Shown: piece by piece, positions 28,005-40,759 of the stretch
Position numbering within the stretch: the first letter of the stretch is position 1
How the letters are laid out: the number at the start of each line of letters is the position of its first letter
DNA from: Capitella teleta
Taxonomy: Eukaryota > Annelida > Polychaeta > Capitellidae
DNA length: 64,000 bases
Direction of reading: 5' to 3'
Assembly (NCBI GenBank): GCA_000328365.1
Contig: KB308566.1
Location: 78,295-142,294 of the forward strand
Program-made: the position numbers and the translations under genes
Notes under the pieces: generated by a model
The model's input: only the letters and a program-made list of their open reading frames with translations
What the model was told of the DNA's origin: nothing
Databases searched by the model: none

Positions 28005-30900
28005 ACTATGCCCATTGGCCCTCTGCTGTTGATTAATGCTTACATGCCATGTGATACACAGGTTGCTTATCACGACAACCAATTAGTGTTTGAGGAAGTC
28101 CTGAATGATGTCGCCGATTTACTTCAAATCAGCAACATTGACAGAATCGTGTTCGGTGGCGATTTCAACACTGCATTGTCTCGGCGTGCTTCAACGCACA
28201 CTCGTTCTCTTAATCAGTTTGTTACTAATGAGAGTTTATCTTTTCTCAGTGCTCTTTCATGCTATGAAGTTGACTACGCTCACGAGAGTGATGCGCATGG
28301 GACGAGATCAACACTGTACCATTTCATTGTATCCAGTCAGTTGGTATGTATCGTCAATCACGTTCAGTGCGATCATAACGCACTCAGCTCATCTGATCAC
28401 ACAGCACTTTTACTATCGCTCTCTATTACATGTAGCATGCCGTCCATTAACAATGGGCAATCAGTCCCCCAGAGAGGTCCAGTGCCTCTCTGACCGAAGG
28501 CCACTGATGCTCACATAGCAAACTATCGCAATTCTCTTAGCGAATCCACCGAGGATCTCACACCACCTTATGAAGCACTTCGATGTGATTCGCCCCAATG
28601 TACTGCTCATACGGAGACCATATTGTCTTACTATAATGCGTTAATCAGTCTTTGTCTTTTCTTCTGGTCGCAGGTCTATCCCGCACTCCTCCGTGTCCCG
28701 GTCAGGTAGCAGACGATCAGTCCCTTTCTGGTCGACGCATCTAAGACCCCTGAAAGATAACGCACTCTTCTGGCACGCTATCTGGAAGTCATGTGACTCC
28801 CCCGCCACTGGTGCTGTGGCCAATATCCAACGCTCTACGCGTGCAAAATATCATCGTGCAATTAGATACTTCAAACAAAATGACCAGCTCGCTCGTTTCA
28901 CTCGCATGGGTGAACATTTTGTAAATCAGGAGCGTGATGATTTTTGGACTGAAGTGAAAAAAATGCGTGGCAATAATAGTGCCACTCCAACTATTGTTAA
29001 TGATTGCTTGTCTGAAGATGATATTGCTCTTTGTTTTCGCGAGAAGTACAACACCCTGTACAACAGTGTTGGTTATATGCCAGAAGAAATGGCCCGTTTG
29101 AGACAGGAAATCGAAGCCAATGCATGTCGTCATGAGGGAGAGATGTGCCGCTTTCATGTGCTCAGCACCCGAGATGTTACCATTGCTGTGAGTAACCTTA
29201 AGCGGGGCAAGCATGATGGTCACTTGGGGCATTACTCTGATCATCTCCGCTTTGCTCCTAACCGTTTTCTTTGCTGCTTATCTCTGACTCTCAACAGTTT
29301 GCTCGTGCATGGTCTTGCTCCAGATGAAATGGCTCTATCTACCGTTTCTCCGATTCCGAAGAACAAGCGCAAAAGTTTGAATGACCAAGCGCAAAAGTTT
29401 GAATGACGGCAAAAGTTTGAATGACTCGGATAACTACCGGGTTATTGCCTTAAGCAGCATAATCGGTAAGATGCTCGACAGGGTTCTGATCGAGAAATGT
29501 TCTGCTCTGACTGATACATCTGATCTCCAGTTTGGTTTCAAGGCACGTCATTCTACCAACCAATGTTCGTTTGTTGCCAGGGAGATAATTGAATATTATC
29601 ACAGCCGCGATTCTGATGTATATGTTACTTTACTTGATGCCTCTAAGGCCTTCGACAGAGTTGAATACACGGCACTGTTTCGCATTCTGATCTCAAAAAG
29701 TGTCTGTCCGATTGTGGCGAGATTTCTGCTGAACTTGTACACGCAGCAGCAGATACGGGTGCGTTGGGGTGCATCGCACACTGACAGCTTTGCCTCATCA
29801 AATGGCGTGAAGCAGGGAGGCGTACTGTCTCCGCTTCTCTTTTCACTCTATCTAGATCCTCTACTTCGACAGCTAGAATCATCTGCATTCGGATGTTGGA
29901 TCGGTTTCCAGTACTGTGGCGCTCTTGCTTACGCTGATGATGTCGTACTAATTGCACCCACTCTCAGAGCAGTGAAGGAGCAATTGAAGGTATGTGCTCA
30001 GTACGCACAGACATACCAGGTATCGTTCAATGCAACAAAAAGTAAAATGATTCCTCTATGCCATAACGATCCTCTCACCTCTACAGCATTCAGTGTGAGC
30101 CTGATGGGTGAGCCAATTGAATGTGCTGCACAGGATAAACACCTGGGGAATGTTATTGGGTTTTTCAGTGAGGAAGAGGTTATTGATAATGTCATCAAGG
30201 ACTTTAACACAAGGGTCGGGATGATTCGGTCTCACTTTAAGTGGCTTGCTCCAGATTGTGCGTATCATATGTTCAAATCATTATGTATGCCTCTGTATGG
30301 GTCCGTTCTTTGGAACTTTTCACACCGGTCAGTAAATCGGTTTTACACTGCATGGCGTAAAGCTATTCGATGCATACTGCATCTGCATCCGCGCTCTCAC
30401 TCATGTTTTCTCGCTCCAGTCTGCAATGAGGTTGATGTTGAAATTCAGCTACTGTGCCGCAACGTCAGGTTCCTTCGGTCTTTGGAAAGAAGCAATAACC
30501 GTGTGGTGCGGTGCTGCGTTTAGTTGGTTCAGAACGGCAGTCGCTCTACTGTTAGCCGCTCGTTCTCTTAGCTGTGTGACGTCACTCAGAAATCCCGTCA
30601 TCATATTGTGGAAAGTGTTTGTCATCCAACTGTACAGTTCGAAATCAGCAACGATCACGAAGAAATAGCTGGCTTAATCAGGGATCTCCTTGCCCTGAGA
30701 GCTGAATTAAAGCTGGATCAGAACCTAATTGCCCATGATATTGAATTCCTGCGAGATATTGAATTCTCTATACAAGAGCTATGTACCGCCTGAAGCTGTG
30801 CTTCAACTCATTGATATTTTTTTTCCCTCTCATTCATTATATTCTTTCTGTTCTTTTTGCACCCCGGTCCGTTCACATTGACCCAAGAAAAAAAAAAAGA
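28005..30900 (+). mobile_element. 5'-truncated LINE with endonuclease end and reverse transcriptase
   Basis: It starts inside the APE-type endonuclease (LLLINAYMP, then FGGDFNTALS, then SSSDHTALLL) at 28008-28493. The reverse transcriptase follows at 28693-30520, with LLDASKAFDRV, NGVKQGGVLSPLLFSLYLDP and ALAYADDVVLIAPT (the catalytic YADD). The C-terminal part at 30608-30793 is in another frame, and an A-rich tail ends near 30900. There is a frame break between endonuclease and reverse transcriptase and one within the reverse transcriptase, caused by small tandem duplications near 29366-29420. ORF1 is absent. It is Jockey/CR1-superfamily-like; the exact clade is unsure. Confidence 0.9.
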
Positions 30901-32205
30901 AAAAAACTTTTTTTCTTTCTTTTTCCACTAAAATCACATTGATGTTCAATGAAGAACGAATAAACACACATATATATTTATAAGATCATACGTTGCTGTA
31001 TCATTTCACTGGTACAACTAGTTCTTGAATGAGCACACTTCTACTGATATCATTGTCAAGGCTTCATTTTTGGGTGCCAAAAGTTTGATTTATGGGCCTT
31101 TCATAACACTTTCTCGCAACATCTGGTCACTTATTTCAATTCAGTACACTTCTTGTCTATTGGTTTTGCAGAGATGAACATTATATGAAATTCTGGCGAC
31201 CAAAAATTTAGTTCACATGAGAGTTGCGCAAAGAAAATGCCCGCACATTTTGATAATTCAATCAGAAAGCCACTCAGCCATTTAAAATACCTATTTTGCA
31301 ACTCATGATAAATTTTTATGCAAGGTTAAAAAAGAAAAAACAAAAACAAAAACAAAAACAAAACATTTGCGGCTTCTGCCTTATAATTTTACCTGTTAAT
31401 TTAGTTTATCTCAAATCACTATACATGTATACATGTATCTCCGATTTTTCTTTTTCTTTTTTTCTTTTTTCTTTTTTAAGCGACAAAATATTGGCCATAC
31501 ATTTATGCATAGATATGGATAATTTTATCACTCTATTTCAATGATATGATAATATTCATATTCCTAGCATGATACTACAAAATATCACAAAAGGACTGAG
31601 TGATGCTCTCTCATGAAAATGGAAAATTGAGCCCCAATCCTCTTGTCAGGTATAATTTTGTCGAAACTTAGAAATGTCATAAAGGGATTGCAGGACCGTT
31701 AGACCTACTTTAGATTCTTTGATTTCAGTAAAACCTAGCACATACATGCAAATTAATATGAAAATATGTTTAACAAACAATTGTATAATTTATTTTATGT
31801 TTTCCAGTTTATATTATTGTTTAATCACCAGAAGGAACATAAATTTATGTCAGCACTAGTGCTATCCTCTAGCTTGACTTTGTTTGACCGTTTTATGATA
31901 ATTTTATCAAAACTTTCCAAACACATTTATTTTACATTGAGGAAACTATCGGAGATATTTTTTATGATCAATAGTCTAAAATCAGTTTAAATTAGCGCGT
32001 AAATCAGGAGTCTCCCGCATTTTGATGAAAAACCGACCTCTCCTTCCCTCAAATTGGCACCAGAGGCCATCACGTGACTTTATGTGAAATTCAGTGCTTG
32101 TAATCTTTATCTGGAAAGTTCAGTTATTTTCAAGTCAAATTTCAACTTTTTGTGATAACGCGTTCTATATGTTAGGCCAAGAACTTTTCGAGCAACCCTC
32201 ACATA

Positions 32206-32460
32206 TAAAAGATAAAGATAAAGATAAAGAAAGATAAACATAAAGATAACTTTATTGGACCCGAAGGGATGTTTTTGGCGAATGGCAATGATGAGGTGAT
32301 GGATGATTAACTTGAGTTTATCAGTCAAATTCGAAGTCGAAGTCGCCTTCGAATTCCACCACGCCTTCCTCTTCTCCTTCTGATACAGAACTTGTTCACA
32401 CTGCACTGATAGGAGATAGGCGGCGAACTCCTGGTTGGATGTATGAAGTCCAGGTTGCAC
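32206..32460 (-). mobile_element. 3' end of a LINE or SINE with a (TTTATC)n tail
   Basis: On the minus strand the sequence runs through CCCTTCGGGTCCAATAAAG into TTATC/TTTATC repeats ending at about 32206. Such tails are typical of CR1/L2-group retroelement 3' ends. The upstream frame (QEFAAYLLSVQCEQVLYQKE) may be residual coding sequence, but I do not recognise it. Confidence 0.5.
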
Positions 32461-32990
32461 ATAGCGATTGAACTTGTCCTAATGTTCAAGATTTCTTCTC
32501 GTGAATAGTGGATCATGTTAATGATGATTGATGATTGATGATGACAATGAGACAATGGTAGAATATAGCCACAGCCTTGTCGCCGACGAGCAGCGCCAAA
32601 CACACAAAGTTGCACACGACGGACACGTACGATTTTGAGATCATCGGATTCGTCGTGAAGAGACGCACACGATGATTATTACGACAGGTTCAGGTGATCT
32701 CAAATGCCTGAACAGTCCTCCAAAAACAACAAATCGGACTGTTGTAAAATTTAGAATCCGACTTTCCTGTCCGTCGTCATAGCAACCAATATGTAGGTTG
32801 AATGTGATTTAACTTTTTAGTCAAATAATGTACCCCATACGCACGGATCGCTGTCAGACCGCAACGAATTTGCGAGTCGAATAATGCGTTCGTGCATTTC
32901 TGTGCATTTCAGTTCACATGTATAATTATGTGTGCCGTTCGTGCGTGCCGTGTGTAACAGCACGTAGGGCCTATAGTTCTACTGAAAAGG

Positions 32991-33385
32991 TTGTCCTAGG
33001 ACTACTATTCCTAGAAATGGTGGTCAGCAATTTATCTGGCAATTGTAGTCCTAGTAGGACTACTTATCCTAGCTATGTAAAGTATATTTTCTATGTAGCA
33101 GAAGCTAGGACTATCTATCCTGGGGGACTATACAATCTGTTACATCCTGAACAATTGTTATTGTCTCTAATCCAATGCAGCGGACTCTGCACCCTAGGAT
33201 CGATTGTCCTAGGACTATCCATCCTAGTATGTATAGTTCCACTGGGACTACTATTCCTAATAATAGAACTATATGCCCTAGAAATACTGGTCTGCCGGAG
33301 CTACTATTCCTAGCACATGAAGTCCTAGGACTATACAAACCACGACTAGTGTCAAGCAGACTACCTTTTCAGGGGACTATAGAGA
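32991..33385. repeat. Degenerate array of AGGACTAyyTATCCTAG motifs
   Basis: Seven variants of AGGACTAyyTATCCTAG or its halves lie near 33000, 33058, 33109, 33213, 33246, 33300 and 33329. Several are part of the palindrome TAGTCCTAGGACTA. The spacing varies (about 30-105 nt). Three-frame translation gives no recognisable protein. Confidence 0.7.
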
Positions 33386-34904
33386 CTGTTACACCGGAAA
33401 CGCCCGTAGGTATCGGTCGGCCCATTAAAGCGATGTGTTCACAAATTCGCATATATTTATTTTACACACTGTAAAAATTTGAAATAATTATAGTATAATT
33501 ACATGGAATCCCCTTATTTGCATGGCAACTTTTTACATTCATGCACTAGACTCGATGTAAATCTGCAACAAACACACGCCTGGCGTTCGATATTTAGCAT
33601 TTTTTTAGGATGCTACCACTTCCGTCGTCTGCTACGGTAGTAAGATTTGTTTGTTCTATAAACCGATTGCTTTCGATAACACACTACACTATGCTTTTTA
33701 TTACATAAAAATTATTGCTCTATGATTTATAAGCTTTTCCATTTATTTCCATTTATTTTTATTCCTATTTTTAACAACCATTACGGAGTCGGCAGATGTA
33801 TGTGCAGTACCCTCTATTTAATGCCCTAACTAAGCCACTGGAAGCGTACATAGTGCTATCATTCAAAGGGAAACGACCAACAGTAATTTCATAACCAAAC
33901 AACGAAACCTATCCCATAACCCATAGGGCCTATTTGATCAGAGGATTTTGCCATCCGGCAATCAGAAAACCCTAACTCCCTGGGCCAAAGGTAACGTGCA
34001 TGAATTCTGTCCAAATATAATTATATGCAATGTGGTTGGACTTAGAGACAGAAGAACACAGCTCTGGTTTTATCATTTGAAGACGGAAGCCAGAATTACG
34101 AGGCAATTAATTACGATTTAAACACAGATTCCATTCCACTGCAGATGCACTCTGTACATGTACACGGTAAAACGGAGGCTTTCATTCACGAGGCAGCGAA
34201 AAACACCGTCAATACCAGGGAAGAGGAAAAAGAATCACACGAGAGCGTACATTGCAAAATAACTTTATGTCAACAAATGCGGGCATTTTCTACAGAAAAT
34301 ACACTTGGACAGCGCTTTGTGAAGGAGTTGAATGGAAACAAAAGAGGGGTTTTCATGTATGGCAGAACAACTGCCAACACAGGAGAGACAAAAAAAAAAA
34401 AAGGCAAATATTTATGAAGTAATGAATGATTCCTTTCATAACCCATGTCACTCTCACTCTCTCAGGCTCAACATGACTAGCATTCTAAGTAAAGGATGAA
34501 TATGCGAGGGAAAAAAAAAGAAAGAAAAGATAATAAAGAATTAAAAAAAAAAGTGCCATGAAATTTCATGGATAGAAATGTTATGAATATGCTTCATACA
34601 AAAAAAAACAAAAAACAAAAAACAAGAGAAAGAGAAAAAAATATGACTTTTCAACAATGTCAGGAATCTTTAACAAGAAAAAAAAATAAACATACAATAG
34701 ACAAAAAAAAAAAAAGAAGACAAAAAACTAGAAGAGAAGACAAAAAAAATTTAAGCACTGCACTGATAAATAAAGACACAAATCAAATCAGAATAGGGCA
34801 TGTGTGCCCAAATATTATTACTTTTCTCTCTCTCAAAACCCCTAATATCACAATCGAAGCCATGACACTCCCCCCTCCCCACCCGCACCCTTAAAAAACA
34901 AAAC
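33386..34904. other. Intergenic, A-rich near the GIGYF 3' end
   Basis: I recognise no gene or repeat. From about 34500 to 34760 the plus strand is very A-rich (T-rich on the GIGYF strand). Confidence 0.45.
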
Positions 34905-37900
34905 TCAGTTCAGGCCAGTGTCAATTTCTCCGATATTGACCCGGTCAGGGTCAGCCTGAACAGTAAAACCGAGAATGCTGCTTGCGTCCAGTTTCTGCAT
35001 TTTCTTCTTCCTGCGTTTATTTCTGGCCTCCTCTGATTCCACTTCCTTCTCCTTCATGTTGTGGTTACTCGACATTCCGTTGTTGTTCAGAGTCGACGAC
35101 TTGATGCCTTTGTTGGGGTTGACGGCTGGTGCGGGCCCCCACATACTCTCCTGAAGGATCAACAGTTGAAATTTGAAACACATTATAAAAATCAGAACAG
35201 AGCTGGAATACCAAACTAATGAAAAATTCAAAACTTCTGTTAAACCAGCTCTAAGTTTGTGCAACAGAGCAGTCAAACGAGTCCACGAAAGGCTTCAACA
35301 ACTCCTGAGTGAAATTATAATGTAATAAAAATTTCCTCAAGTGTTTGTTTGTGAGTGAGTGATGGGGTTTTATGGCTCCACCCAACCCATTTGGGTGGTA
35401 CGGGCGCAAGAACAAAAGGCCCGGGACCGGGGGTTCCCCATACTCGTATCAATAAATCCCAAGGGTTCTTTATCCTGCACACCACCATAGACAGTAGTAC
35501 ACAGCGCCCGGTCTTGTTACGCAGTTGGGCAGCACTGCAGTCACCGAAGAATTACAATTATATAGGATTACAATTATAATTCACAATCATAACGCCCGCG
35601 GCCTGATCGGGTCTCGAACTCGGGACCTCAACCCCCACTGTCGGCATAGGACTGCAGACAGCGGTTTAACCCACTGTGCTATTCGGTGCCCCCTTAGTGT
35701 TTGTTTGTGTTTTCTTAATTACAAGCAGGTACATACAACAATAAGGGAAAATCAATTATTAAGAATGAGAGAGGCAAAGTGTGCATCTTAGAATTATAAA
35801 GGAATAACTAGAATGCTTATTGGGGTCAAATGATCAGTCAGAATTGAAGCCAGATTTGAGGGGAACATTTTGTTGAATGTCTTAGAGTCGCGATCAGAAT
35901 AGCTCAATTGAATCACAAGTGAGTGAGTGAGTGATGGGGTTTTACGGCTCCACCCAATCCGATCGGATGATACGGGCGCCAGAACAGAAGGCCCGGGACC
36001 GGGGTTTCCCACTACTCTTATCGATAAATCCCAAGGGTTCTTTATCCTGCATACCACCATAGACAGTAGTACACAGCGCCCGGCCTTGTTACGCAGTTGG
36101 GCAGCACTGCAGAGTCACCGAAGAATTACAAATATAATTCACAATCATAATGCCCGCGGCATGATCGGGTCTCGAACCCGTGACCTCGACCCCCACGGTC
36201 GGCATAGGATTGTAGTCAGCGGTTTAACCCACTGTGCTATCCGGTGCCCCTAATTGAATCACAACATGATGGTGTACTACTAAATTTCCAAGCTACCGTG
36301 AAAAGGCGCTTCAACATGCGCAGAGTAATTCCAGTAATTTGCGTACCTCCGGTTCCTGATGCTTTTGCTGGTTCTTGTGTCGACTTCTCTTCTCAATGAA
36401 TTCCTTGGAAAATTGAGCAGCAGCAGGAGAATCGCCCAAGTACGACCGCACATAGTCGTTAACCTCATAGGGTGAATCAACATCTTTGAGGAAAGCAATG
36501 AATGTTGGCACTGGAAGCAAAAGAAATTTCAGGTGAAATCCTACATCTGTCAAAACTTACCATCGACTGACGTCTGAAGACCTTTCAGAGCTGATTCACA
36601 CCAGCGAGTAAAATCATCCTGTGGTTTCATGGATTGAAACAGTCTTTGAACGGCCTCCTGTGAAAGAAAAATTCCTGAGTCACTCACAGATGCTCATCAT
36701 CATTCTCACCTCTTCCTTTTTCGTTCTGGATGCTTTTGATTTGCCGCTCGACTGCGTTGTCTGAGAGGACGCGGGGGAGGGGTTGTTCAGAGCAGGGAAG
36801 TGCGAGTTGTTCACATGACTGGAGAATAAACAAATGAACAACTCAATAAGATTATTATTAGAAGAGAATTACACACCTGTTCCCCTTCTTCTTGCTGCTC
36901 TGTTGTGGCACAACAGGTTCATCCCAGAATCCACCGGCAGCAGTCTTGCTGTTTCCCCAAGTACCCTCAGTTGCCCAGGTGGCACTTGGGTTAGGGCCCC
37001 CGCTGCCCCACACGGCTGCCTGCGACAGTGGCATCTCAGGAGCTGCCTTGGCGGCCACAGGAGCAGAAGAACCGGTCTTCTGCTTCTCCTTTTCTGCCTC
37101 TTCTTGTTGAATGTCAAGCAGAGAGGGGCCGGAATTCTGCCTGGAACATGCACAAGATATGAAGCCTATGAAGATCAGGGGTCACAAGTGTGGCAACTCA
37201 CGTGGTTGCATGGCTGGCCCATGAGCGCTGTTGTTGCTGCTGCCTGGTCTGTTGTTGCTGCTGCTTCAGTGCAGACATCTGCGCTCTTTGCAGCTCCACC
37301 TGCTGTTCTCGCTGCAAAAAAATAAACTTGGGTCCACCTGATAACAACACAACCACAATGTCCACAAACCTCCTGTTCCTCTCTCTGTGCTTCCAATTCC
37401 TGAATCTCTGATAATGAGAGGGCGCTTTGCTGTGATGAAGGTGCACTGTTTCCCCATTGGGCGTGGGCAGGCAGTTGGATGTTGGACAGTTGCTCCTGCT
37501 GTAGCCTGCGCACTGTCTCCTGCTGTTGCTGCCTTTTTAGCTCATCGGCCTTCTCCTGTCGACGTCTGAACTCATCCTGTTTCTTCTGCTCCACCTCAAA
37601 CTGGCGCCTCCTTTTCTCCTCCTCTTCCTGCTGTATCCGGAGTGCCTCCTCCTGCCTCCTCTTCTCAGCAGCCCTCCTCCTCTCATCTTCTATCTGCTGC
37701 CTCTGCCTGGCCTCCTCTGTCTCTTGCCGCAGCTTCTCCAGTCGCTGCCTCTCCAGTTCCTGTCGCCTCTCCAACTCTCTCTGCCTCTCCAACGCTCTCT
37801 GGCGTTCCATCTCCTGCTGTCGCTCATTCTCCCTCTGCCTCTCCATTTCTCTCTGCCGCTCTATCTCTTCTCGCTCTCTCCTCTTCCTTGCCTCTTCCTC

Positions 37901-40759
37901 TTCCTTCTGAGCTAAAGCTTCCTGTTATTAAAAGAAAACAGAGTGAGAACAAGGAGGTCACAAGACAAAAGCGTACCTTTCGTGCTCTATCCAGCTGTTG
38001 CTTCTGATTATTCTCTTCCATTGTGGGAGAGGTTTTGGCGTTATTCTCGATATCCCAGACGCTGGTTGGTTTTGCCCACGCTCCCTGGGAGGCACTGGGA
38101 GGCGGCTGTGGCATCTGTGGCGGCTGTGGCTGTTGCTGTGGCGGCTGTGGCTGTGGCTGTTGCTGCGGAGGGGCGGCTGGTCCTTGACCAGGGGGCCACT
38201 GCATTCCGACTCTGGCTGCAAACGCTGCCATTTCTTCTTGGGTCCTGACAGGCAACATGTGAATGAAGTAGCAGACCTGATAGATAGTGACTCACCTAGG
38301 AGAGACCTTCTGTTGCGGACCTTGCGGAGGCATCGACAGTTCTGGGGGCTTGTTCATACCCATTGCAGCAGGAGGAACAGCCGCTTGCCTCATAAGCAGC
38401 TGCATGGCCAGCTGCTGCTGCTGCTGGGGGTTGAGCTTGGAGAACGCCTCTTGCTGCTGCAGCTGAGACATCACCTGCTGCAGCTGCAGCATAAGGGCCT
38501 GTTGCTGCATGTGCTGAGCTGCCAGCGCTTGCTGATGCAGAAAGGCCTTCAGCTGCAATTCATTACTGCCATCCATTGGGGCAGCCGGAACTGCAGCTGC
38601 CAACAAGGGGCTGGGCAAACGGGCAGCAGCTGCAACAGGCACAGCTGCAGGCTTCTCCTGAGGTACCACAGCAGGGGGAGGAGGGGATGAGCTAGCCAAG
38701 AAGGGGAGGCTGCCCCATGTTTTGATGAGATCGCCAAGGGCTTGGAAGACTTCATCACAGCCACGTTTAACAAGGAGGTTCATGGTGAAATAGCCAGCAC
38801 TGAACCACTCAGCCATCTCACTGCTGGTGAAAGGACCTTTTAAAAGAGAGGCAGCAATACACATACACAGATCCCCATATGCTGATCTTACCCTGCAGAT
38901 CACCCTGTGGATCACGATAAAACCACTTCTTCGCATCTTCATGGTCCTTGGAGAGGACGTTGCTGGCGGATGGCAGAGGCAGCGGCTGTGGAGCGGCTGC
39001 CCTTTCTTCCTCCTGCGACCGAGATCCAGGGAGTAAACAAGAGCTCAATGGGGAAGGACCCACCTCCGATGCCAAATTGGCCACCAAATCCTCAGCTGCT
39101 CTTTCCAGATGACCAAAATCTGCCTCCTCTTCGCGCCTGATAGGCGCTGAAGCCTTCTCCACAATATCTGTGCTATGCGCTACAGGCGCCACATCCGGCA
39201 CCTTGCTTGCTACAGTTTGTGAGGCCACAACAGCCTCACCATCACCACTACCACACAACGCCTCAGCCGGGCTTTCACTTGGCTTCTTTGAAGAAGAAGG
39301 TGGTGACTTCTTTCTCTGCGTTCCAGGTGGACTCCCCGCCTCCTGTTTCTCCGTGGAAGGTGCTCTCTCAGCTTCCTTCTTTTCTGGTTGCATGTCACCA
39401 TCTCGCTCCTGCTGCTGCTGAAAATAGCACATGATTTAGAACTGAGCAGACAGCACAGCACTCAGCACAAACCTTCTCATTACCAGCGTCATCCCAAAAT
39501 TCATGCCCATCCTCCCCTCCTCCTCCCTCCTTTATCGGAGCCTGACCTTTTTGCTGAAGAACCAAAAAGTGAATCTTCACCATAGCGTACAGCAACTCAC
39601 CTTGATGGACATGAACGCGCCACTTGAATCAAACGTCCCTAACTCATCCATGTCATTTGTGTCCGCAGTGCTCCACTCGGGAAGAGAGCCCCCTTCGTAA
39701 TCATCGTCGTATGACCCAGAACTGCGTGATCTGCGGAATGTGGGCCGTTCCCGATCGAACCCACTGTTGCGATGGTAATCTTCGAAGCCCCTTCTCTGCT
39801 GCTGCTGTTCGCCTGGCTCCTGATCAAACCCTGCGCTGCGTGGCTCTCTCCAATTGCGGTTGCTGCCCCAACCCCGCTCTCTAGATGGCCCTGCACGGCG
39901 CCAGTCGCCCGCATCGTCCTCCTCAGTGGCTTCTTTGCGACTCTCTCGCCAGTTGTCGGTTGACATTGAGCGGAAGTATCCCTTTCCGGGGCTGGTGTCA
40001 TCAAAAGTGCCGCGTCCCCTACTGCCGCCAAAGCCAGTGCTGCCCTGCTCAAACCCATGGGGCTCATGTCTGCAGGACATGGAGGTCGAAGACTGCCTGG
40101 ATAGCGCACAACACACTCACCCATCTTCCCAGCCTTCTCTTGTGTGTCTGCCACGGCCAAAACCATCATCTTCATAGGGCCCGCGGGGATAGTAGCCATC
40201 TCCTCTGCCTCGTCCTACAAACACAACACTCAAAACAGACTGACAAAAACTGAAAAAAACCTTACCTCTGCCGCGACCTCTGTCTGAAGCCCCTCCGCGA
40301 CCTCTTGCCCCAAGTGCAGGTGGGGCTCCTGAAGACCGACCCCCCATCATTCGTAAAACAACAGTGCTGTTGACAGACTGTGACATAAGTCTCTGTGAAA
40401 TAAAAACACAATAAGGTAATTCTCTTCAGTATTCCATGGGCGCAAACCTGCTCCTCCTCTGACAAGGGTATTAGCGCTAATGGTTTCTGAGACTTTTCCA
40501 CCGCAATGGGAGGGATTTCAAGAATCTCACTGGGAGTTTCTTTACTGTAGCAGAGTAGGGCGAGCATCTCCTCTCGCCCATATCGATGCTCTGCTAATTT
40601 GTACTTGGCGCCACCTGAACTCATACCAGATGAGGAAGAACCTCCTCCTCCCCCGTCAGAGAGGGCACGGAGCCTGGGAAGAACAACAAAGAGTCGTGAA
40701 GAGGAGAAACTATGACACCCTACTTACCATTGGGGACCAAATTTCATTGTGTCTGCCAT
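34905..40759 (-). CDS. GIGYF: GIGYF, GRB10-interacting GYF protein (4EHP partner, translational repressor)
   Basis: GIGYF proteins bring the cap-binding repressor 4EHP to mRNAs and bind Pro-rich ligands through a GYF domain. There are 16 phase-consistent coding exons, about 1301 aa (human GIGYF2 about 1299): 40728-40759, 40448-40673, 40266-40392, 40121-40214, 39601-40069, 39473-39553, 38892-39417, 38296-38836, 37977-38244, 37370-37921, 37202-37311, 36877-37140, 36710-36818, 36561-36657, 36347-36510, 34905-35150. The N-terminus has FGPQW plus LRALSDGG and then KYKLAEHRYGREEMLAL, the 4EHP-binding motif. An RG-rich segment follows. GYF domain at about residues 505-560 (WFYRDPQGDLQGPF with MAEWFSAGYF). 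Gln-rich tracts and a long charged coiled coil (789-972) follow, then the conserved C-terminal block (FIAFLKDVDSPYEVNDYVRS) and the tail GFTVQADPDRVNIGEID. Fourteen introns are 47-61 nt and the last is 1196 nt. An acceptor at 40794 implies an upstream 5' UTR exon. Confidence 0.98.
35354..35693 (-). mobile_element. tRNA-derived SINE, copy in last GIGYF intron (1)
   Basis: On the minus strand the head GGGGGCACCGAATAGCACAG carries an A-box-like stretch, followed by a B-box-like AGTTCGAGACCC. The body runs to a tail of TCAC repeats. Perfect 14-bp target duplications AGTGTTTGTTTGTG lie at 35340-35353 and 35696-35709, so this copy is intact and fairly young. Confidence 0.92.
35919..36250 (-). mobile_element. 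tRNA-derived SINE, copy in last GIGYF intron (2)
   Basis: Same family and orientation as the copy at 35354-35693. Perfect 13-bp target duplications AATTGAATCACAA lie at 35906-35918 and 36252-36264. Confidence 0.92.

Larger units (their letters stand above)
27200..32205. mobile_element. Mariner-like element interrupted by two later insertions
   Basis: The left terminal repeat starts at TA 27200 (TACGAGGTTTGTTCGAAAAG) and continues, after a TTAA insertion, with TATAGAACGCG at 27942-27952. The right end (32159-32203), read on the minus strand, gives GAGGGTTGCTCGAAAAGTTC and then TATAGAACGCG. Removing the TTAA element and the LINE leaves roughly 1.4 kb, about the usual mariner length. No transposase frame survives in 30905-32158, so it is inactive or non-autonomous. 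Confidence 0.75.

Noticed and set aside
32918-33474. Open frames through the CCTAGG array
   Set aside because: They are caused by the repeated word. No protein family is recognised.
37387-40253. Many long frames opposite to the GIGYF exons
   Set aside because: They are shadows of CAG- and GAG-rich coding exons. The minus-strand exons have matching splice phases and clear similarity.
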